Source of the DNA: Flavobacteriaceae bacterium
GTDB lineage: Bacteria; Bacteroidota; Bacteroidia; Flavobacteriales; Flavobacteriaceae
Assembly (NCBI GenBank): GCA_947463515.1
Contig: CANHRI010000014.1
Location: 1-48,597 of the forward strand
Length of the DNA: 48,597 nt
Direction of reading: 5' to 3'
Position 1 is the first letter of the stretch. Every line of letters begins with the position of its first letter. Position numbers and translations under genes: made by a program. Positions 42,584 to 48,597 of this stretch are shown here, piece after piece. Below the pieces are notes generated by a model. The model made no database searches and was not told where the DNA came from. It saw only the letters and a list, made by a program, of their open reading frames with translations.

Positions 42584-42774
42584 CTAAAATTATCTTGAAA
42601 ATAAAGCAGTCACCTGAAGTAAGAGTTTTGCATTCAACAGATTAAAAATCATTAACAAATCGTTGACAATTCTATCGATAAAGATGGCACAGCAATTGAA
42701 AATACCTTTACATCACAATGATCGAAGAAGCTGAAAATCGAAAGAGTAAGCACCAACCGTAAACCGAATGCCTT

Positions 42775-43401
42775 ATGAAAACTATTACGCTTTTATCCAG
42801 TTTAGTGTTCGCTTTTAACACTTGGGCTCATGCCACTACTTTGGAGTTTGCTAACCACCGTCATGGTCTACACTTCAATGAAGCCGAACCGATTCAATTT
42901 ATGGAACGCGGAATTGTGTTTTATGTATTCTTGAATGGTGATTTTGACTTCAATACCCGTCCTGAAGATGTTGGAGGTAGCTACTACTTCCGCGGTGCAA
43001 GCTCCAAAACTATGGCGCGAGGAAGTCGCCCTGTAAATTATGGGGTTTTGATTGAATTTGACTCCTTTGGACGTGTACGACGCGTTGGTAACACATTGAT
43101 CAACTATGATAGTCGTGATCGAGTAAGTCGAATTGGAAGTGTGTTCATGCACTATAATCGTTTTGCGCTAACACAAATTGGCGGTATGCGAATCGTTTAC
43201 AACCGCTTGGGTCAAATCGTCCATACCGTAGGAAGTGTGAAACGTAATGGCTTTACGCCTAATTATTATGAGCAAGCCACTTGTGCAACCACCTATTACG
43301 GTTCAAGCACCCAATATAACACTGGAGGCTATTACTATCGTACATCAGACCAAAATACAAGACAAGAACAAACGTCGGAAAACATAGCAAATGAAGAGTA
43401 A
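42775..43401 (+). CDS. Secreted protein with short FGRVRRVG-type repeats, unknown function
   Basis: 208 residues. A signal peptide (to about 20) is followed by a domain with FMERGIVFYVFLNGDFDFN, then four short repeats of about 16-20 residues (about 100-165): FDSFGRVRRVGNTLINYD, SRDRVSRIGSVFMHYN, RFALTQIGGMRIVYN, RLGQIVHTVGSV. They resemble YD/RHS-like strand-turn units. The C-terminus is rich in Tyr, Asn, Thr and Gln. No known family. The region upstream contains a TACCTTTA, near the -7 consensus. A terminator follows. Probably secreted or periplasmic. Confidence 0.8.
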   Translation: MKTITLLSSLVFAFNTWAHATTLEFANHRHGLHFNEAEPIQFMERGIVFYVFLNGDFDFNTRPEDVGGSYYFRGASSKTMARGSRPVNYGVLIEFDSFGRVRRVGNTLINYDSRDRVSRIGSVFMHYNRFALTQIGGMRIVYNRLGQIVHTVGSVKRNGFTPNYYEQATCATTYYGSSTQYNTGGYYYRTSDQNTRQEQTSENIANEE

Positions 43402-43429
43402 ATAAAGTTTGGGTTAGTTAGTTTGATTC

Positions 43430-43473
43430 GGAGACCCTGTAGTCCTAGGATTGCAGGGTTTTCTCCTTTTTTA
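43430..43473 (+). terminator. Terminator of the 42775 gene
   Basis: GGAGA-CCCTG pairs with CAGGG-TCTCC around a TCCTAGGA palindrome, followed by TTTTTT. It lies against the end of the minus-strand flippase gene. Confidence 0.75.
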
Positions 43474-44937
43474 TCGCTTTAAAAAACGAGGCAAAAAACG
43501 ATCCATTACTTCATTTACCTCATCGGAAACACGTAAATAATAATGCGCAAAAAGATATAGTGGCGCTACTAATGCCGATTTAAACACGATGTTAATTATC
43601 GGATGGAAAGGAAAATCCCAAGCATAAAATACTCCAAAAACAACAATTAATACTACTAACGATCGAACCGTATGCAAGGTAAAGGGAAAAAGTTTCAACT
43701 TCTTAACAACAAAAACAAACTTCACCGTATTGTATAGCATGATTGTCAGTAATGTTGCCAAAGCCGAACCATTGATCCCATACATAGGAATACAAATGGC
43801 ATTCAAAACAATCATCAACACCACAGTAGCGACGCCAAAAAATAAAACCATGCGGTAGTATCGGGTATTGACAATTATCGCGTTGTTATTGCCCAAAAGC
43901 ACATCGTAATACTTTGAAATCCCAATCATAAAAACCACCCAAACGCCCCCGTCGTAATTATCGGGAATAATGCGATACAACATGTGGATATTGGTTAGAA
44001 TTAACACCAACAACAAACCGCCTGTAATTTGCAAATTGATGGATGTTTTTTGATATAATTGTTGCAATTCGCCCCACTTTTCTTGCACCATCAAGCGCGC
44101 AGTAATTGGGGCTACAATTTGATTCATCGCACGGTAAGGCACTGCAATAACAGTGGCAATAAAAATGGCTACCGAATACACTGCATTGTGCGCGATAGGT
44201 AGATATTGCGGTATCATAACTTTATCAAAATCGACCAACATAACCGCAATGCCTCCAGAAACAATAATGAAGGAAGAATAATAAAAAATCTCTTTAAAAT
44301 TTTGGGGAATTTGTAACCCAAAAGAAGGACGTCGCACCCGCATCGCATAAACAAACATGACCAGCGTTTGTATCGCATAAATCCCTAAAACACTGTATAT
44401 AAATTGTGCCTTTGTAAGGTATTCAAAATGAAGCAGGATTAAATTAAACATGATTAAAGCCCGTCCGAATACCTCATAAATAAAGTTGCCATATACAGAA
44501 CGTAAATGCACTTTCACCCATGCATAAAAGACTTCAAAATAGGCCATTAGAAAACCAATCACCGGAATTAATCCGAAAAAGGGTTTTAACGAAGGATTTT
44601 CTGTAACCCAATACGAAGCGATACTGTCGTAAAAACAGTAAAACAATACCCCAATCGGAATCATTAAGTAAAAAGGAACCAGCGCCATAAAAGCAAGAAA
44701 GCGCTCTCGTTTGGCCTCCGAATCGTATTGAGAATAAAATCGAATGATAGTGTTTTGTGCGCCAAAAGCCATCAATGGCATCATGATATTGGCCCCAGAA
44801 AGCAAAGTAGAAACAATGCCATAATGTTCTTTTCCTAAAAAATGGGTATAAAAAAACAAGGCATTAATCGCACCTATTCCAAAACCGAAAAAGGTAATGA
44901 TGGTGTTTTTAATGGATTGATTTTGAACTATTCCCAT
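43471..44937 (-). CDS. Polysaccharide flippase (Wzx/PST-like)
   Basis: 488 residues with twelve to fourteen membrane helices and the MOP-superfamily features: N-terminal KNTIITFFGFGIGAINALFFYTHFLG, a FGAQNTIIRFYSQY stretch (about 58-71). It is expected to flip a lipid-linked glycan unit across the inner membrane. Its ATG directly follows the stop of the glycosyltransferase (TAAATG, zero gap), so both are translated together. YfhO, glycosyltransferase and flippase form one tight minus-strand operon running from the right edge to 43471. Confidence 0.9.
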   Translation of the reverse strand: MGIVQNQSIKNTIITFFGFGIGAINALFFYTHFLGKEHYGIVSTLLSGANIMMPLMAFGAQNTIIRFYSQYDSEAKRERFLAFMALVPFYLMIPIGVLFYCFYDSIASYWVTENPSLKPFFGLIPVIGFLMAYFEVFYAWVKVHLRSVYGNFIYEVFGRALIMFNLILLHFEYLTKAQFIYSVLGIYAIQTLVMFVYAMRVRRPSFGLQIPQNFKEIFYYSSFIIVSGGIAVMLVDFDKVMIPQYLPIAHNAVYSVAIFIATVIAVPYRAMNQIVAPITARLMVQEKWGELQQLYQKTSINLQITGGLLLVLILTNIHMLYRIIPDNYDGGVWVVFMIGISKYYDVLLGNNNAIIVNTRYYRMVLFFGVATVVLMIVLNAICIPMYGINGSALATLLTIMLYNTVKFVFVVKKLKLFPFTLHTVRSLVVLIVVFGVFYAWDFPFHPIINIVFKSALVAPLYLFAHYYLRVSDEVNEVMDRFLPRFLKR

Positions 44938-46233
44938 TTAAACGGAATGAATTAGTTGTACCAACTCTTGCGTCAGTTGCTTTCGCGAATACCGTTGGAG
45001 TCCCACGGGATGTGACTGCAGACTACCTGCTTGATACTGAGCATAAAGTTCGCTAATTTTTTGCTTCAATGCGACTTTTTCAGCATAGGTGAAAAAAGTG
45101 CCTGTATTGGTGGATTGCACAATTTCGGCAAAATCAGAACCTTTCGGACCCAAAGCAACGATCGGACGACCGGAAACCATATATTCAAATAATTTTCCAG
45201 GAATAATACTGCGGGTATCGGGCGAATCAATTTCGATCAATAGTAAAACTTGGGATTTACGCTGATGGGCTACAGCTTCGTCATGTGCCACATATCCCAA
45301 ATTATTCACATAGGAATTCAATTGATAATGGGAAATGCTTTGCAAGACTTCTTCACTGACTTTACCGATTAACTTCAATGAAAAATCAGCGGCAAACTGT
45401 TGGTTTTCATGAATAAGTTCGGCTAAAACTTCCCATAAAATTTGAGGATTTCGGTCGGAAAGAAAGGAACCGATGTGTGCTAGGGAAAATGACGTATCCA
45501 ACGTTTGTGGCGATACTTGTTCGGTATCGTATCCGTTGGTGATGACCGAAATGGGTTGGGAAGTTAGTGCGGAAAATTCTTGTTTTGTAGTGGGACTCGT
45601 AACCATAATGTGATCGGCGCTTTGCAACACTTGTCGCTCCAAGTCACGGTGAATTTTGGCCGCATACCTTGACAACTTTAAGGCTTTGTGGTACCCAATG
45701 GTCGTCCATGGATCACGAAAATCGGCAATCCATTTTACATTCATCGAAGCACGCAATTGCTGACCAATTAAATGCAAACTGTGCGGCGGACCCGAAGTAA
45801 TAATCGTGGTAATCCCCTCTTTTTCAATATAATTTTTCAAAAAATGTACCGACGGTTTTACCCATAAAAAGCGAGCATCAGGAATAAAAATATTGCCCCG
45901 AACCCATAGCAGAAATTTTTGCAAAACCGATTGTTTTTGGGCTGCGGGTATAATTCCTGAACTAATTTTTTGGGTTGATTTTTTTGAAAATAAAGCTGCC
46001 CATTGGTAAGGCTCGCGGATTTTCTTTTTTATTACAATGGCCTTCTCCGACACTTCACGAATCAAACCCGCATCTTGTATAGGATAACTAGGATTTTCGG
46101 GAACATACACATACGGAATCATATCAAAATCTGGAAGATATTTCACAAATTTCAACCAACGTTGTACGCCTGGCCCTCCCGCAGGTGGCCAATAATAGGT
46201 GATGATTAAAACTTTTTCCTTGGGTGTATTCAT
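44938..46233 (-). CDS. Glycosyltransferase family 4-like, GT-B fold
   Basis: 431 residues. N-terminal Rossmann half starts KVLIITYYWPPAGGPGVQRW, with GPPHSLHLIG and WIADFRDPW (about 150-180). The C-terminal half has ITNGYDTE and the nucleotide-binding region IPGKLFEYMVSGRPIVALGPKGSDFAEIV (about 345-375), whose Glu is typical of GT4. It should add a sugar from an activated donor to a lipid-linked or protein-linked glycan at the cytoplasmic side. The gap to yfhO is three bases, that to the flippase is zero. The acceptor cannot be inferred. Confidence 0.92.
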   Translation of the reverse strand: MNTPKEKVLIITYYWPPAGGPGVQRWLKFVKYLPDFDMIPYVYVPENPSYPIQDAGLIREVSEKAIVIKKKIREPYQWAALFSKKSTQKISSGIIPAAQKQSVLQKFLLWVRGNIFIPDARFLWVKPSVHFLKNYIEKEGITTIITSGPPHSLHLIGQQLRASMNVKWIADFRDPWTTIGYHKALKLSRYAAKIHRDLERQVLQSADHIMVTSPTTKQEFSALTSQPISVITNGYDTEQVSPQTLDTSFSLAHIGSFLSDRNPQILWEVLAELIHENQQFAADFSLKLIGKVSEEVLQSISHYQLNSYVNNLGYVAHDEAVAHQRKSQVLLLIEIDSPDTRSIIPGKLFEYMVSGRPIVALGPKGSDFAEIVQSTNTGTFFTYAEKVALKQKISELYAQYQAGSLQSHPVGLQRYSRKQLTQELVQLIHSV

Positions 46234-46236
46234 GCG

Positions 46237-48597
46237 TTAGGAGGGGGAATGTTCTTTACGTTGGCGACGGTCGAAATAAATTCCCAAAATCGATAGCACA
46301 ACGATTAGCATAAAACTGATTAACGATACCATACTTCCTGTTTTTACCACTTGAGGTTCAAACGTAAAGGTGATGGTATGTTTTCCAGCGGGAACAACCA
46401 TACCGCGTAAAGCGAAGTTTACCTTGACGTAATCCACCGATTTTCCATCAATTTTGGCGTGCCATCCGGGTTTGTAATACATTTCAGAAAACACTACAAA
46501 ACCCTCATACTTGTTATTGGAAACATAGGTTAACTGATTGGGACGGTAGGCTGTCAGTTGCACACGAGCCGTGGAATCGCGCTCAAATCGAGTTCGTGAA
46601 GGTTTAGATTCATTGCGATTGTAAACGGCTACTGATTTGGTTTTCAACGTATCTAGCGTCTTCATCACCGCATCATCCGTGGCTACACCTTGAATCGAAT
46701 GGACAAACCAAGCATTGCCATTGGCATCGGGATTAAAGGTGGGAAACTGCTCCCCTTTTTCATTCACTTGGATAATATATTTGATATTCAACATATCCAA
46801 AACCTCCTTGTTATTTTTGGCAATTTGATAGTCAAATAACTCCTGAATAGCACGGGGTTTAACCGCACTGTATCCTCCAATCGATTTATGAAAAAAGGAC
46901 GCGCGGGCACTACTCATATTGCCTTCTACATCCAAAACGCGGTAGTACGTAGTGTCTTGTAAGATTTGTTCGTCAGCGGGCGTTGCTTGAAAAGGACGAT
47001 CGACCTCGTGAGCAGAGACAAAATCAGTGCTATCTACATATTTTTTGTCCACCAAAAACAAGTCAATGACCATCACAATACCTACGCAAATGATGGTATT
47101 CATAGCACCCAATTTTACTTTGGAAAAACGCCAAAGAAACACAAAGGCTAAGGCTATTAAAAATCCGGAGCGCAACAAATCGGCGGCATACAAGGTTTCA
47201 CGATCAGCTTTTAGCGCGTCGATAAAACCAATACCGAAGGATTTATCTTGTCCTTCACTAAACATGCGAAGCAAATCCGTATCCAACGTTCCCGTAAAGT
47301 TGAAACTGCTTTTAAGGAAAAAAACCAGCAGTAATAGACCCAAACAAGTGAGCCCTGCTTTCTTTAAATTGTTCCAGCGATTTTCCGCATCAGTAGTCAT
47401 AAATGTATGGAGTCCCATAATCGCCAATACCGGAATACACAATTCCAACACAACTTGAATCGATGAAACAGCGCGAAACTTATCGTATAACGGAACATAA
47501 TCGATAAAAAAGTCGGTTAAGGCTGGGAAATTTTTTCCCCATGACAAAAGCAACGATACCAAAGCTCCGCCAAAAAAGACCCATTTGAGCTGACGTTTGT
47601 CATGATACAAGGCCAAAACAAAAAGAAAGAAAACAACGGCTCCGATATAGGCAGGTGCTGCTACAATGGGCTGTTCTCCCCAATAGGTTCGCGCATACGC
47701 ATCGGTAAACTGGCGGGCTTCCGACTCGGTTGCCCCATAGTTCAGCATAAATTGATACACGCTCGAATCGTCGCTCAACTTCTCGTCGTTGCCTCCACCA
47801 AACAATCGGGGAGCGATAAGATTTAAACTCTCGGCAATTCCGTAACTGTACTCCGTGATATAACTGCGGTCAAGGGTTGCCTTGTCTGTTTTGGGTTTTC
47901 CATCGGGTTCCAATTGCAAAGAACTCTTTCCGCGGGTACTGAATTGTGCATATTCTTGGGTTGCGAGAAGTGAGGTGGCATTGGCCCCCACCGCAAGAAT
48001 TAAAGCGATTGCAAAGGTGGCAGCGGTTTTACCCAAGGCAGAAAAATCCTTTTCGCGCAGCATTTTGATGCTGTAATAAATTCCTAATCCCAAAAGCACA
48101 ATGAGTAAATAGTAGGTCATTTGAAAGTGATTGGCATTGATTTCGAGCGCAACTGCAAAAAGCGTTAAAATGCCGCCCCATAAATACCGTTTTTGAAACA
48201 CCCATAAAACGCCTGCTACGACCAGCGGCATGTAGGCGATTGCATGGGCTTTGGCGTTATGGCCTACCCCCAGTATAACAATCAAATAGGTGGAGAAGCC
48301 AAAAGCTAAAGCCCCAAAAAAGGCTTTTAACGGATCGGTTTTCAAAACCAACATTAACACATAAAACCCAATAAAATAAAGCCATAAATAATCGGCAGGG
48401 CGTGGTAAAAAACGCAATACATCATCGATAGCCCCAATATAATCATGTGGGTATTTTGCCCCCAATTGGTAGGTAGGCATTCCCCCAAAGGCACTATTGG
48501 TCCAATATGGCTCGGCATCATAGGTGGCGCGAAAATCATTTTGCTCCTTGGCCATACCTGTATATTGCACGATATCGCTTTGGTAAATTTTTCTTCC
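46237..48597 (-). CDS. YfhO-family membrane protein (N-terminus outside window)
   Basis: At least 786 residues; the frame is open to the right edge and the residues before the GTG at 48570 (GRKIYQSDIVQYTGMAKEQND) belong to the normal family sequence, so that GTG is not a start. About twelve membrane helices, followed by an extracytoplasmic beta-rich domain (about the last 250 residues) and a C-terminal helix (VSLISFMLIVVLSILGIYF). NSAFGGMPTYQLG and FLPRPADYLWLYF mark the family. YfhO of Bacillus is a GT-C-like membrane glycosyltransferase; here it may act on a lipid-linked sugar together with the two downstream genes. Only about the first 30-50 residues are missing. Confidence 0.88.
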   Translation of the reverse strand, partial: GRKIYQSDIVQYTGMAKEQNDFRATYDAEPYWTNSAFGGMPTYQLGAKYPHDYIGAIDDVLRFLPRPADYLWLYFIGFYVLMLVLKTDPLKAFFGALAFGFSTYLIVILGVGHNAKAHAIAYMPLVVAGVLWVFQKRYLWGGILTLFAVALEINANHFQMTYYLLIVLLGLGIYYSIKMLREKDFSALGKTAATFAIALILAVGANATSLLATQEYAQFSTRGKSSLQLEPDGKPKTDKATLDRSYITEYSYGIAESLNLIAPRLFGGGNDEKLSDDSSVYQFMLNYGATESEARQFTDAYARTYWGEQPIVAAPAYIGAVVFFLFVLALYHDKRQLKWVFFGGALVSLLLSWGKNFPALTDFFIDYVPLYDKFRAVSSIQVVLELCIPVLAIMGLHTFMTTDAENRWNNLKKAGLTCLGLLLLVFFLKSSFNFTGTLDTDLLRMFSEGQDKSFGIGFIDALKADRETLYAADLLRSGFLIALAFVFLWRFSKVKLGAMNTIICVGIVMVIDLFLVDKKYVDSTDFVSAHEVDRPFQATPADEQILQDTTYYRVLDVEGNMSSARASFFHKSIGGYSAVKPRAIQELFDYQIAKNNKEVLDMLNIKYIIQVNEKGEQFPTFNPDANGNAWFVHSIQGVATDDAVMKTLDTLKTKSVAVYNRNESKPSRTRFERDSTARVQLTAYRPNQLTYVSNNKYEGFVVFSEMYYKPGWHAKIDGKSVDYVKVNFALRGMVVPAGKHTITFTFEPQVVKTGSMVSLISFMLIVVLSILGIYFDRRQRKEHSPS

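Overview
The window looks like a chromosomal segment of a Flavobacteriaceae member, probably Flavobacterium or a close relative. The evidence is: type IX secretion (T9SS) C-terminal domains, a GH97 SusB-type glucosidase, a tmRNA with the tag GENNYALAA, an OMP beta-barrel TonB-type receptor, BatA-like and YfhO proteins, and many TAnnTTTG -7 promoter elements, the Bacteroidetes housekeeping type. No phage, insertion sequence, CRISPR array, rRNA or ordinary tRNA was seen. Most of the window is ordinary core genome.

Layout. 1-4.7 kb: the C-terminal 1.57k residues of a giant repeat-rich surface protein with a gliding-type CTD. 4.9-6.65 kb (minus): an M28 peptidase and a DUF1801 protein whose start codon seems mutated. 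6.7-10.1 kb (plus): membrane protein, wHTH regulator, Coq4-like protein, two paralogous small membrane proteins and CreD. Near-identical 19-bp palindromes lie just before the first and third genes, which suggests one small regulon. 10.2-14.0 kb (minus): GH97 glucosidase and an FHS-family sugar permease, with two copies of a structured intergenic repeat in opposite orientation around the permease. 14.1-16.7 kb: a saccharopine/alanine dehydrogenase-like enzyme and a beta-lactamase-fold lipoprotein. 16.7-17.2 kb: tmRNA. 17.6-18.4 kb: membrane protein and rhodanese. 18.4-20.2 kb: marR, nitroreductase and yceI behind three tandem operator palindromes.

20.3-24.2 kb: orphan glutamine amidotransferase (TrpG/PabA), a coiled-coil protein, YaaA, a pRiA4b ORF-3-like protein and a nucleoid-associated protein. 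24.2-25.8 kb: heptamer-like tandem repeats, then a DEAD-box-type helicase with DEFD in motif II. 25.9-32.6 kb: BatA-like vWA protein, a dihydroorotase homologue lacking its metal-binding histidines, a small membrane protein, a TonB-type receptor and an esterase. 32.6-36.5 kb: lipoprotein, membrane-anchored protein, MBL hydrolase, a conserved 487-aa protein of unknown function, and Bcp peroxiredoxin. 36.5-38.4 kb: an endonuclease III lacking its Fe-S cysteines, a 47-aa small gene, an ECF-type sigma factor, and a relic T9SS sorting domain. 38.5-43.4 kb: UvrA, a T9SS-exported M28 peptidase and a repeat-containing secreted protein. 43.5-48.6 kb (minus): a tight operon of YfhO, a glycosyltransferase and a flippase for cell-surface glycans.

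The best candidate for an undescribed system is the palindrome/wHTH/Coq4-like/CreD cluster at 6.7-10.1 kb. The inactive-looking dihydroorotase, the Fe-S-less endonuclease III and the unknown 487-aa protein also deserve a check. All family assignments come from reading motifs; no database search was run.
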